From positions 248,001 to 312,000 of the forward strand of contig NZ_OY970459.1 in the NCBI RefSeq assembly GCF_963853665.1: a stretch of DNA of 64,000 nucleotides. Direction: 5' to 3'. The notes under the pieces were generated by a model, which worked only from the letters and a program-made list of their open reading frames with translations, was not told the DNA's origin and did not search any database. Each line of letters starts with the position of its first letter. The stretch's first letter is position 1. The position numbers and the translations under genes were made by a program. Positions 17,252 through 26,979 of this stretch are shown here, in pieces. The DNA comes from Mycobacterium decipiens. Its GTDB lineage: Bacteria > Actinomycetota > Actinomycetes > Mycobacteriales > Mycobacteriaceae.

Positions 17252-18178
17252 TTGCGGTCAATCGACCTGGCCGTCGAAGCGGTGGTCACCTTCCGGGGGG
17301 CGGCGGCATTCAGGCACACTTTGGCACCGTTGCGCCGCGGTCGAGGTGATCCATGCTTTCGGGTTGCCGGAGACGGCTCGGTGTGGCGGACCACCTTGCT
17401 GCCCACCGGATCCGTCACGGCGCGGATTAGCCGCGTGGCAGCCGACGGAGCCCATTGCGTGGCGTGGGGCAGCGGCGCGGAGGAGTTCGTCGACATGCTG
17501 CCCGCGATGCTGGGCGCCGACGACGACGCGGCGGGCTTCGCGCCGCAGGATCCGACGGTGATTGCCGCGCACCGACGGCTCCCGCACTTGCGGCTGGGCC
17601 GGACCGCACAGGTGCTCGAGGCTCTCATCCCGGCGGTAATCGAACAGCGGGTACCGGGTGCGGACGCGTTTCGGTCGTGGCGCGTGCTGGTGGCCAAGTA
17701 TGGGACGCCGGCCCCGGGTCCGGCGCCGGCCGGGATGCGGGTGCCGCCCTCGAGCGATGTGTGGCGGTCCATTCCGTCCTGGGAGTTCCACCGCGCCAAT
17801 GTCGATCCCGGGCGGGCCGCGACGGTGGTGGGCTGCGCGCGGCGGGCGGCGTCGCTGCAGCGGCTGGTGTCGTTACCTGCGGAGCAGGCACGGGAGGCGC
17901 TGACGTCGTTGCCGGGAGTCGGCGTGTGGACCGCCGCCGAGACCGCGCAACGGGCGTTCGGTGATGCCGACGCGGTGTCGGTGGGTGACTATCACATTCC
18001 GAAAATGATCGGCTGGACGCTGCTGGGCCGTCCCGTCGATGACGCGGTCATGCTCGAGTTGCTGGAACCGATGCGACCGCACCGTCACCGGGTGGTGCGC
18101 CTGCTCGAAGCCAGCGGTCTGGCGCGAGAACCGCGCCGCGGACCGCGGCTGCCGGTGCAGAACATCCGCGCGTTTTAG
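17252..18178 (+). CDS. DNA-3-methyladenine glycosylase-like HhH-GPD protein (Rv0142-like)
   Basis: A 308-aa protein with a C-terminal HhH-GPD fold: the hairpin LTSLPGVGVWTAAETAQRAFG is followed by the catalytic-Asp region VSVGDYHIP. This is the arrangement of AlkA-type base-excision glycosylases, which remove alkylated purines. The N-terminal half holds an AlkA_N-like strand region (RVAGDGSVWRTTL). The TTG at 17252 is chosen because GGGAG lies six bases upstream and the length equals Rv0142; the ATG-like starts upstream lie inside the divergent gene. Confidence 0.85.
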   Translation: MRSIDLAVEAVVTFRGAAAFRHTLAPLRRGRGDPCFRVAGDGSVWRTTLLPTGSVTARISRVAADGAHCVAWGSGAEEFVDMLPAMLGADDDAAGFAPQDPTVIAAHRRLPHLRLGRTAQVLEALIPAVIEQRVPGADAFRSWRVLVAKYGTPAPGPAPAGMRVPPSSDVWRSIPSWEFHRANVDPGRAATVVGCARRAASLQRLVSLPAEQAREALTSLPGVGVWTAAETAQRAFGDADAVSVGDYHIPKMIGWTLLGRPVDDAVMLELLEPMRPHRHRVVRLLEASGLAREPRRGPRLPVQNIRAF

Positions 18179-18279
18179 CACGCCGCGGGGCTCGGCTGGC
18201 TCAGCCCGGCGCCCCGGCTGGGCGGAGGGCCGGCCCCGCCTGGATAGGCCCACCGAGGTTTAGCCAACCCGTTGTCGCT

Positions 18280-19722
18280 TCAGTCCTCGCCGGCGATCTG
18301 ACCTTTGCGCTCGGCCTCGGCGGTCCGCCGGTTCAGCCGCTGGGTTTCATAGATGGTGACGTTGGTGCGGGACAACAGCAGTGCCGCGATCCCGACGGCG
18401 ATGATCGCTCCGGGCACCACCGAGAACGAGCCGGTCATCTCGGCGACCATGATCATGATCGCCAGCGGCGCGCGGGCGACACTGCCGAAACACGCCATCA
18501 TTCCCACCACGACGAATATGCCGGGCTCGTCGGGGACCCCGGGCAATCCGGTTAGCTCACCCAGCCGCCATATCGCGGCCCCCACGAAGGCGCCGATCAC
18601 GATTCCGGGACCGAACAGCCCGCCAGATCCCCCGGGACCGATCGACAGCGACGTCGCGAGGATCTTGGCGACCGGCAAGAGGATGACGATCCACAACGGG
18701 ATGCCCAGCAGCGCCCCCCGGTCGGCGGCCAGCTGTGCCCAGCCGTAGCCACTGCTCAGGATCTGCGGGATCAGCAGTCCCACCAGCCCGACCAAAAGTC
18801 CGCCGAGCGCGGGTTTGAGCACCGGTCCGCCGGGCAGCCGGTGGGTGAGTGCCACCGACGCGTGGAAGACTCGGGCATACAGGTAGCCCACGGCCGCAGC
18901 GACCAGACCGATCACCACGAACCACAGCAGCGGCCAAGGCTTTTCGAAGCGATACTCGGCGTCGATGTAGCCGAAGAGCGGGTCAAAACCCAAGAAGGCG
19001 CCGAGCACGGCGTAGGCGGTCCCCGAAGTGATGAAACCGGGCAGCAGGCTGCGATAGTCGAAGTCATCGCGGTAGGGGATCGAGGCGGCCAGCACCGCAC
19101 CGCCCAGGGGAGCGGCGAAGATGGCGCCGATGCCCGCGCCGATACCCAGCGCCACCGCGGTCCGGCCGTCTTCGTCGGACAGTCCCAGCCGGCGGGCCAG
19201 CAACGAGCAGAAGCCGGCCGAGATCTGCGCCGTTGGGCCTTCGCGGCCCCCCGAACCGCCCGAGCCGATGGTCAAGGCGCTGGCCACCATCTTCACCAGC
19301 ACCGCCCGCGCGCGGATGGCTCGAGGATCACTGTGTACCGCTTCGATCGCTTCGTCGGTGCCGTGGCCGGTCGCTTCCGGGGCGAGCTTGGCCACGATCA
19401 ATGCCGACAGCAGCGCCCCGCCTGTCGTCACCAGCGGAATCGCCCAGGGACGCGCGAAGCCGGTGGACCCGCGGTTGCCGCCCTCCCCAACGGGGGTGGG
19501 AATGTGATAGTCCGCGAGGTAGCCGAGCAGAAACTCGCTGGTGTATCTGAGCGCGAGGTAGAAGACGACGGCGCCGAGGCCTGCGATGACACCGATCGCG
19601 ATGCCGAGCAGGAACCACTTGCGCAGGTAGCCCGCGCTCCTGATCGATGCGCCGAACCGTCCGCCGGCGGCGCTCGGCGGGGCCGCTATCGGCTCCGGCT
19701 CGTCCTGCGTCTGGTCGTTCAA
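18280..19722 (-). CDS. ClC-family chloride channel/transporter (Rv0143c-like)
   Basis: A 480-aa integral membrane protein with about ten or more hydrophobic segments. Selectivity-filter motifs are recognisable: GSGGSGGREGPTAQ and GPGGSGGLFGPGIVIGA. ClC proteins are Cl-/H+ exchangers or channels. The start appears to be a TTG at 19722, as no ATG or GTG is in frame upstream before an unrelated sequence. It is divergent from the pirin gene, with a UUCG hairpin between them. Confidence 0.9.
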   Translation of the reverse strand: MNDQTQDEPEPIAAPPSAAGGRFGASIRSAGYLRKWFLLGIAIGVIAGLGAVVFYLALRYTSEFLLGYLADYHIPTPVGEGGNRGSTGFARPWAIPLVTTGGALLSALIVAKLAPEATGHGTDEAIEAVHSDPRAIRARAVLVKMVASALTIGSGGSGGREGPTAQISAGFCSLLARRLGLSDEDGRTAVALGIGAGIGAIFAAPLGGAVLAASIPYRDDFDYRSLLPGFITSGTAYAVLGAFLGFDPLFGYIDAEYRFEKPWPLLWFVVIGLVAAAVGYLYARVFHASVALTHRLPGGPVLKPALGGLLVGLVGLLIPQILSSGYGWAQLAADRGALLGIPLWIVILLPVAKILATSLSIGPGGSGGLFGPGIVIGAFVGAAIWRLGELTGLPGVPDEPGIFVVVGMMACFGSVARAPLAIMIMVAEMTGSFSVVPGAIIAVGIAALLLSRTNVTIYETQRLNRRTAEAERKGQIAGED

Positions 19723-19778
19723 CGAGCGGGCCTGACCCGCGACACCACAAGCACCACGCCATCCTATGACAGCGGGGA

Positions 19779-19802
19779 ATAACCGGACTTCGGTCCGGTT
19801 AT
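19779..19802. promoter_or_regulatory. Perfect 10-bp hairpin with TTCG loop
   Basis: ATAACCGGAC, loop TTCG, GTCCGGTTAT. It lies in the 109 bp between the divergent ClC and pirin genes and ends 29 bp before the pirin ATG. As RNA it would be an exceptionally stable UUCG-capped stem in the pirin leader; as DNA it is a 24-bp palindrome that could be an operator. It is not a terminator by position. Confidence 0.5.
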
Positions 19803-19831
19803 CTCAGGTGACCCTAGATGAGGAGGCAAAC

Positions 19832-20788
19832 ATGCCCGCTGTCACCGCAGACACGCTCGCGTTGCCGCGAGTGAGTTCGGCCGGTCCCGCCGACATCGAG
19901 CGTCCAGTCCGATCGATCACCACCGGCCCGCGGGGCTACGAGGGCGAGGGCTTCCCCGTGGTCCGGGCGTTCGCCGGAGTCAGTACTGCGGCTCTGGATC
20001 CGTTCGTGCATATGGATCAGATGGGTGAGGTGGAATACCAGCCGGGCGAAGCCAGGGGCACCGATTGGCATCCACACCGCGGCTTCGAAACCGTCACCTA
20101 CATGATCGACGGAAAGTTCGCCCACCAGGATTCGCATGGTGGTGGTGGCCTCATCGCCGACGGTGCCACGCAATGGATGACGGCCGGTTCCGGGATTCTG
20201 CATATCGAGACACCGCCCGCCGAACTCGTCGAAAGCGGTGGCATCTTCCACGGCGTGCAGCTGTGGGTGAACCTGCCGAGGAAGGACAAATTCGCGCCGC
20301 CGCGCTATCAGGCCATCGAGGGAGCCGACGCCAAGTTGCTGGCCTCCAGCGACGGCGGAGCACTGGTGCGCATTATCGCCGGCGAGATCGACGGGCACCG
20401 CGGGCCGGGCATCACCTACACGCCGATCACGCTGGCGCACGCGACAATTGCCGGCGGCGCCCTACTCAGCGTTCCTTGGCGGTCTGATTTCAATTCGCTG
20501 GTGTACGTCCTATCCGGGTGCGGCAGTGTCGGTCCGGCCGAACACCCGATTCGCCAGGGCCAGTTGGCCGTTCTGGGTCACGGCGACCGCATCTCGGTGG
20601 CCGCGCAGCCAGCCCGGGATCGGTGCCGTCCGCTACCGCTTGATGTGCTGATCCTGGGGGGTCAGCCGATTCGCGAGCCGGTCTTTCACTACGGACCCTT
20701 CGTGATGAACACTCGGGCCGAAGTCCTTGAGGCGCTTGAGGACTATCAAGCTGGCAAGTTCCTGGAAAGTCTGCAGGATCCCGCCTGA
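19832..20788 (+). CDS. Pirin-family cupin protein
   Basis: A 318-aa bicupin. The N-terminal cupin has the pirin metal signature DWHPHRGFETVTYM and ILHIETPP, which supply the His/Glu ligands for Fe or another metal. The C-terminal pirin_C domain follows from about residue 190. Bacterial pirins have quercetinase or regulatory roles; the role here is unknown. The ATG at 19832 has a strong ribosome site (GAGGAGG). I do not place a pirin gene at this position in M. tuberculosis, so it is likely an insertion or a lineage loss there. Confidence 0.9.
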   Translation: MPAVTADTLALPRVSSAGPADIERPVRSITTGPRGYEGEGFPVVRAFAGVSTAALDPFVHMDQMGEVEYQPGEARGTDWHPHRGFETVTYMIDGKFAHQDSHGGGGLIADGATQWMTAGSGILHIETPPAELVESGGIFHGVQLWVNLPRKDKFAPPRYQAIEGADAKLLASSDGGALVRIIAGEIDGHRGPGITYTPITLAHATIAGGALLSVPWRSDFNSLVYVLSGCGSVGPAEHPIRQGQLAVLGHGDRISVAAQPARDRCRPLPLDVLILGGQPIREPVFHYGPFVMNTRAEVLEALEDYQAGKFLESLQDPA

Positions 20789-20827
20789 CGTGTTAGTGGG
20801 GCACCGCAGTAGTGGCACACTTGGGTA

Positions 20828-21472
20828 ATGCCAACAACGCCGCTCACGGCGAGTCGTGGACCGGGTCGTCCCCCCGCGGCGAAAGCAGACGAAACGCGAA
20901 AGCGCATTGTGCGGGCCGCCCGCCAGGTGTTCAGCGAGCATGGCTACGACGGCGCGACGTTCCAGGCGATCGCGATCCGCGCGGATCTGACCCGACCGGC
21001 GATCAATCACTACTTCTCTAGCAAGCGGGTGCTGTACCAAGAGGTGGTTGATCAGACCAACGAACTGGTCGTCGCGGCCGGCATCGACCGGGCCCGTCGG
21101 GAGCCGACCCTGATGGGGCGGCTTTCGGTGATCGCCTCCTTCGCGTTGGAGGCCGATGCGCAGCACCCGTCCTCGACCGCGTTTCTGGCCACCGCCGTGC
21201 TGGAATCTCAGCGGCATCCGGAATTGAGTCAGGGCGACAACGACGCCGTGCTAACAACCCGGGAATTCCTAATCTGGGCGGTCAACGATGCGATCGAACG
21301 GGGCGAACTCGCCGCCGATGTCGATGTCGCTTCGTTGGCCGAGACATTGTTGGTCGTGCTGTGCGGGGTGGGCTTCTATCTCGGTTTTGTCGGGAGCTAC
21401 CAACGGATGGAGACCATTACCGAGTCGTTCCAGCAGCTGCTGGCCGGAACGCTCTGGCGGCCCCCGGCCTAA
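20828..21472 (+). CDS. TetR-family regulator (Rv0144-like)
   Basis: A 214-aa TetR protein with a helix-turn-helix at about residues 35-65 ([22 protein letters not shown]). It lies just upstream of two methyltransferase genes on the same strand, as Rv0144 does. Effector and targets are unknown; the methyltransferase genes are the natural candidates. Confidence 0.88.
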   Translation: MPTTPLTASRGPGRPPAAKADETRKRIVRAARQVFSEHGYDGATFQAIAIRADLTRPAINHYFSSKRVLYQEVVDQTNELVVAAGIDRARREPTLMGRLSVIASFALEADAQHPSSTAFLATAVLESQRHPELSQGDNDAVLTTREFLIWAVNDAIERGELAADVDVASLAETLLVVLCGVGFYLGFVGSYQRMETITESFQQLLAGTLWRPPA

Positions 21473-21552
21473 CCGGCGGCGCCGATCCGCGGCAAGTGAC
21501 GCGGCACACAAAGAGTATAGATTACCTATCTTATTGGGTAGCATGGCGAGAC

Positions 21553-22500
21553 GTGACCGAACTCGATGACGTGTCCCCGTTGCGACCCTCGCGGCGGACC
21601 GCTGGCGATACCTGGACGATCACCGAAAGCGTCGGCGCCACCGCGTTGGGGGTTGCCGCCGCTCGGGCCGTGGAAACGGCCGGTACTCATCCGCTGATCC
21701 GTGACGAGTTCGCCGAAGTGTTGGTGTCGTCGGCCGGTTCGGCGTGGGCCCGGCTGGCCGACGCCGACTTGGCCTGGCTCGACGGCGACCAGCACGGGCA
21801 ACGCGTTCATCGGGTCGCATGCGACTACCAGGCGGTGCGCACCCATTTCTTCGACGAGTACTTCGGTGCCACCGTCAAAGCGGGTATCCGGCAGGTGGTG
21901 ATCCTCGCCGCCGGACTGGACGCCCGGGCCTACCGCCTGAACTGGCCGGCTATCACCGCGGTGTACGAGATCGACCAGCCCGGTGTGCTGGCGTACAAGA
22001 AGCGGATTCTTCAGTCGCATGGCGCGATTCCAACGGCCAGACGCCATGCCGTCGCGGTGGACCTGCGCGACGACTGGCCGGCCGCGCTGATAGACGCCGG
22101 ATTCGATCGCACCCAACCGACCGCCTGGCTGGCCGAGGGTCTGTTGCCCTACCTGCCCGGCGACGCTGCGGACCGGCTATTCGAGATGGTCACCGCGCTC
22201 AGCGTGCCGGACAGCCAGGTCGCCATCGAGGCTTTCACCATGAACATGAAGGGCAACACGCAGCGCTGGAATTGGATGCGCGAGCGACTCGGTCTGGATA
22301 TCGATGTCGCGGCGCTGGCCTATGACGAGCCCGACCGTTCGGATGCCGCGCAATGGCTGGCCGAGCACGGCTGGCAGGTGCACGGCGTGAGCAATCGCGA
22401 GGAGATGGCCCGCCTGGGCCGGGAGATCCCCGAGGATCTGGTTGACGAGACCGTCCGCACGACGCTGCTGCGTGCGCGTCTGGTCGGGCCGTCCAACTGA
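21553..22500 (+). CDS. S-adenosylmethionine-dependent methyltransferase (Rv0145-like)
   Basis: A 315-aa protein of the leucine carboxyl methyltransferase-like (TIGR00027) family that is expanded in mycobacteria. The SAM-binding region reads [15 protein letters not shown], followed by [12 protein letters not shown] and [11 protein letters not shown]. The acceptor is unknown. The GTG at 21553 gives a length close to Rv0145. It is followed 32 bp later by a close paralogue. Confidence 0.88.
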   Translation: MTELDDVSPLRPSRRTAGDTWTITESVGATALGVAAARAVETAGTHPLIRDEFAEVLVSSAGSAWARLADADLAWLDGDQHGQRVHRVACDYQAVRTHFFDEYFGATVKAGIRQVVILAAGLDARAYRLNWPAITAVYEIDQPGVLAYKKRILQSHGAIPTARRHAVAVDLRDDWPAALIDAGFDRTQPTAWLAEGLLPYLPGDAADRLFEMVTALSVPDSQVAIEAFTMNMKGNTQRWNWMRERLGLDIDVAALAYDEPDRSDAAQWLAEHGWQVHGVSNREEMARLGREIPEDLVDETVRTTLLRARLVGPSN

Positions 22501-22505
22501 CGTGA

Positions 22506-23474
<969 letters not shown>

Positions 23475-23587
23475 CCGCAGATCCGGCCGGATCTTTCCTA
23501 TTCCTGTCTCAACCGGATGACTAGGATCGCGGATATCACCGATGAGTGGCCGCGCGAAGTGCGGTCGCATCGCCGGACGGAAGGACG

Positions 23588-25054
23588 ATGATGACCACCG
23601 GATCGGTTGCCCGGAAGACCCACGGATCCCAAACCCCGGAGACTCAAGCCCCGGCGACCATTTCGGATGAAAAGCGACACGATATCGCTGAAACGGTGGC
23701 TCGGCTTCGCCAGACCTTTGCCAGCGGGCGCACCCGCGGTGTCGAGTGGCGCAAGCGGCAGCTGCTTGCGCTGCAGAAGTTGGTGGACGAGAACGAGGAT
23801 GCGATCGGCGCAGCGCTCGCCGAGGATCTGGACCGCAAGCCGTTCGAGGCTTACCTCGCCGACATCGCGATGACCTCGGCCGAAGCGAAGTACGCGGCCA
23901 AGCGGGTGCGCAGGTGGATGCGCCGCAGGTACCTGCTGCTCGAGGTGCCGCAGCTGCCCGGGCGTGGCTGGGTGGAGTACGAGCCCTATGGCACCGTCTT
24001 GATCATCGGCGCCTGGAACTACCCGTTCTACCTCACCCTGGGTCCGGCGGTCGGTGCCATCGCCGCCGGGAACACCGTCGTGCTCAAGCCCTCGGAAGTC
24101 GCAGCGGCCTCGGCGCGCTTGATGGCCGAGTTGGTGCCTCGCTACCTCGACACCGATGCGGTTGCACTGATCGAGGGTGACGGCAAGGTGAGTCAGCAGC
24201 TGATCGCGCAGGGTTTCGACCGGGTGATGTTCACCGGTGGCACCGAGATCGGCCGCAAGGTCTATGAAGGCGCCGCACCCCATCTGACCCCGGTCACCCT
24301 CGAGCTCGGCGGCAAGAGCCCGGTGATCGTCACGGCCGATGCCGACGTCGATGTCGCGGCCAAGCGGATCGCCTGGATCAAACTGCTCAACGCCGGACAG
24401 ACCTGCGTCGCGCCCGACTATGTGCTGGCCGACGCGACGATCCGGGACGAGCTGGTCAGCAAGATCGGCGCCGCCATCACAAAGTTCCGCTCGGATGAGC
24501 CGCACGGGCTGCGCATTGTCAACCAGCACCAATTCGACCGGCTGAGCGGATACATCTGCGCGGCGAAAGCCGACGAAAAGGGCGAGGTCGTGGTGGGCGG
24601 CGAATGTGACGCGTCGAGCTTGCGCATTCAACCGACCGTGGTAGTCGATCCCGACCCGGACGGGCCGCTAATGCGCAACGAGATCTTCGGGCCGATCCTG
24701 CCGGTGGTCACCGTCAAATCCGTGGACGAGGCGATACGCTTCGTCAATTCGCGGCCCAAGCCACTGTCGGCATACCTGTTCACCAAGTCACGTGCCGTGC
24801 GCGAGCGGGTGATCAAGGAAGTGCCGGCCGGCGGCATGCTGGTCAACCATCTCGCCTTCCAGGTGTCCACGGCCAAGCTGCCATTCGGCGGGGTCGGTGC
24901 ATCGGGCATGGGCGCCTACCACGGCCGCTGGGGCTTCGAGGAGTTCAGCCACCGCAAATCGGTGTTGACCAAGCCGACCCGGCCCGACCTGTCGAGCTTC
25001 ATCTACCCGCCGTACACCGAGCGGGCGATCAAGATGGCTCGCCGGCTGTTTTGA
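23588..25054 (+). CDS. Aldehyde dehydrogenase (Rv0147-like)
   Basis: A 488-aa NAD(P)-dependent aldehyde dehydrogenase of the class 3 (fatty aldehyde) type. The oxyanion Asn lies in GAWNYPF, the general base Glu in TLELGGKSP (about residue 238), and the catalytic Cys in GQTCVAP (about 272). EIFGPILPV is present near the C-terminus, which ends in a basic ARRLF. Two adjacent ATGs (23588, 23591) follow GGAAGGACG. It is probably cotranscribed with the SDR and quinone-oxidoreductase genes downstream. Confidence 0.92.
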   Translation: MMTTGSVARKTHGSQTPETQAPATISDEKRHDIAETVARLRQTFASGRTRGVEWRKRQLLALQKLVDENEDAIGAALAEDLDRKPFEAYLADIAMTSAEAKYAAKRVRRWMRRRYLLLEVPQLPGRGWVEYEPYGTVLIIGAWNYPFYLTLGPAVGAIAAGNTVVLKPSEVAAASARLMAELVPRYLDTDAVALIEGDGKVSQQLIAQGFDRVMFTGGTEIGRKVYEGAAPHLTPVTLELGGKSPVIVTADADVDVAAKRIAWIKLLNAGQTCVAPDYVLADATIRDELVSKIGAAITKFRSDEPHGLRIVNQHQFDRLSGYICAAKADEKGEVVVGGECDASSLRIQPTVVVDPDPDGPLMRNEIFGPILPVVTVKSVDEAIRFVNSRPKPLSAYLFTKSRAVRERVIKEVPAGGMLVNHLAFQVSTAKLPFGGVGASGMGAYHGRWGFEEFSHRKSVLTKPTRPDLSSFIYPPYTERAIKMARRLF

Positions 25055-25125
25055 CCTACGCAGTCGCCGACCCCCGATAGCGCACTGAAATTACTGCCCC
25101 GATTTCTAATGTGGAGAGGAACCTG

Positions 25126-25986
25126 ATGCCCGGACTGCAGGATCGCGTCGTCGTCGTTACCGGAGCTGGCGGTGGATTGGGGCGCGACTACGCCCTCACC
25201 CTGGCCGGGGAGGGCGCCAATGTCGTCGTCAATGACCTCGGTGGCGCCCGCGACGGGACTGGCGCCGGCTCGGCGATGGCCGACGAGGTCGTCGCTGAGA
25301 TTCGCGACGCGGGCGGCCGTGCCGTCGCCAACTATGACAGTGTCGCCACCGAGGACGGCGCGGCGAACATCATTAAAACCGCGCTCGACGAGTTCGGCGC
25401 CGTGCACGGCGTGGTGAGTAACGCCGGGATCCTCCGCGACGGCACCTTCCACAAGATGTCGTTCGAGAACTGGGACGCGGTGCTCAAGGTGCACCTTTAT
25501 GGCGGGTACCACGTGCTGCGTGCGGCCTGGCCGCATTTCCGGGAGCAGAGCTACGGCCGGATCGTCGTGGCGACTTCCACCAGCGGACTGTTTGGCAACT
25601 TCGGTCAGAGCAACTATGGGGCGGCCAAGCTCGGTCTGGTCGGTCTGATCAATACGCTGGCCCTGGAAGGGGCCAAGTACAACATCCACGCCAATGCGGT
25701 CGCCCCGATCGCGGCGACCAGGATGACCCAGGACATCATGCCGCCCGAGGTACTGGAGAAGCTCACGCCCGAGTTCGTCGCGCCGGTGGTGGTCTACCTA
25801 TGCGCCGAGGAGTGTGCCGATAGCGGGTCGGTGTTCGTGGTCGGTGGCGGCAAGGTGCAGCGAGTCGCGCTGTTCGGCAACGATGGCGCCAACTTCGACA
25901 AGCCGCCGTCGGTACAGGACGTCGCGGCGCGGTGGGGTGAGATCACCGACCTGTCCGGTGCGAAAAAAGCTGGCTTCAAGTTATAG
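25126..25986 (+). CDS. Short-chain dehydrogenase, (3R)-hydroxyacyl-CoA dehydrogenase type (Rv0148-like)
   Basis: A 286-aa SDR. It has the cofactor motif TGAGGGLGRDYA near residue 13, NDLGGARDG, NAGILRDG, and a catalytic triad of Ser in STSGLFGNFGQ and Tyr/Lys in YGAAK (about Tyr164). The sequence is close to the dehydrogenase domain of peroxisomal multifunctional enzyme 2, which oxidises (3R)-hydroxyacyl-CoA. The ATG at 25126 follows GAGAGGAA. The ALDH upstream and the MDR reductase 17 bp downstream suggest one lipid-metabolism operon. Confidence 0.92.
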   Translation: MPGLQDRVVVVTGAGGGLGRDYALTLAGEGANVVVNDLGGARDGTGAGSAMADEVVAEIRDAGGRAVANYDSVATEDGAANIIKTALDEFGAVHGVVSNAGILRDGTFHKMSFENWDAVLKVHLYGGYHVLRAAWPHFREQSYGRIVVATSTSGLFGNFGQSNYGAAKLGLVGLINTLALEGAKYNIHANAVAPIAATRMTQDIMPPEVLEKLTPEFVAPVVVYLCAEECADSGSVFVVGGGKVQRVALFGNDGANFDKPPSVQDVAARWGEITDLSGAKKAGFKL

Positions 25987-26002
25987 AAGTATGTAGAGGT
26001 AT

Positions 26003-26971
26003 ATGAAAGCCTGTGTCGTAAAGGAGCTTTCCGGCCCGTCCGGAATGGTGTACACCGATATCGACGATGTGTCCGGTGGCGGTGGAAAGATCGTCATCGA
26101 CGTCCGCGCCGCCGGCGTGTGCTTTCCGGACTTGCTGCTGACCAAGGGCGAGTATCAACTGAAGCTGCCGCCGCCGTTCGTGCCCGGCATGGAAACGGCC
26201 GGCGTGGTGCGCTCGGCGCCATCCGGCGCGGGTTTTCATGTGGGCGAACGTGTTTCGGCGTTCGGGGTCCTCGGCGGCTACGCCGAACAAGTTGCGGTTC
26301 CGGTGACCAATGTGGTTCGCAGCCCCGTGGAACTCGATGACGCCGAGGCGGTTTCGTTGTTGGTGAACTACAACACCATGTACTTCGCCCTGGCTCGGCG
26401 TGCCGCGCTGCGGCCGGGAGATACCGTGCTGGTGCTCGGCGCTGCTGGCGGGGTTGGCACGGCCGCCGTCCAGATCGCGAAGGCGATGCGCGCCGGCAAG
26501 GTTATTGCCGTGGTGCACCGCGAGGGTGCGATCGATTATGTCGCTTCGCTCGGCGCCGACGTGGTGCTTCCGCTGACCGACGGCTGGGCCCAGCAGGTGC
26601 GTGAGCATACCTACGGCCAGGGCGTGGACATCGTCGTCGATCCGGTTGGCGGACCGACTTTCGATGACGCGGTTGGCGTGCTGGCGGTCGACGGCAAGTT
26701 GCTGTCGATCGGCTTCGCCGCGGGCGCCATCCCCACCCTCAAGGTCAACCAGTTGCTGGTGCGCAATATCAGCGTGGTGGGTGTGGGGTGGGGCGAGTAT
26801 CTCAACAAGGTCCCCGGTTCGGCCGCCTTGTTCTCCTGGGGTTTGAACCAGCTGGTCTTCCTGGGGCTGAGACCGCCTCCGCCGCAACGTTATCCGTTGT
26901 CCGAAGCGCAGGCCGCGTTGCAGAGCCTGGACGATGGCGGTGTGCTCGGCAAGGTTGTCCTGGAACCGTAG
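26003..26971 (+). CDS. Zinc-free MDR quinone oxidoreductase (Rv0149-like)
   Basis: A 322-aa medium-chain reductase of the quinone oxidoreductase type. The NADPH motif is VLGAAGGVGTAAVQIAKAM, and the zinc-ligand cysteines of alcohol dehydrogenases are absent. It carries the N-terminal VCFPDLLLTKGEYQ and PGMETAGVV segments. It is equivalent to Rv0149 with the same length. The substrate is unknown. Confidence 0.9.
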   Translation: MKACVVKELSGPSGMVYTDIDDVSGGGGKIVIDVRAAGVCFPDLLLTKGEYQLKLPPPFVPGMETAGVVRSAPSGAGFHVGERVSAFGVLGGYAEQVAVPVTNVVRSPVELDDAEAVSLLVNYNTMYFALARRAALRPGDTVLVLGAAGGVGTAAVQIAKAMRAGKVIAVVHREGAIDYVASLGADVVLPLTDGWAQQVREHTYGQGVDIVVDPVGGPTFDDAVGVLAVDGKLLSIGFAAGAIPTLKVNQLLVRNISVVGVGWGEYLNKVPGSAALFSWGLNQLVFLGLRPPPPQRYPLSEAQAALQSLDDGGVLGKVVLEP

Positions 26972-26979
26972 GTGGAACG

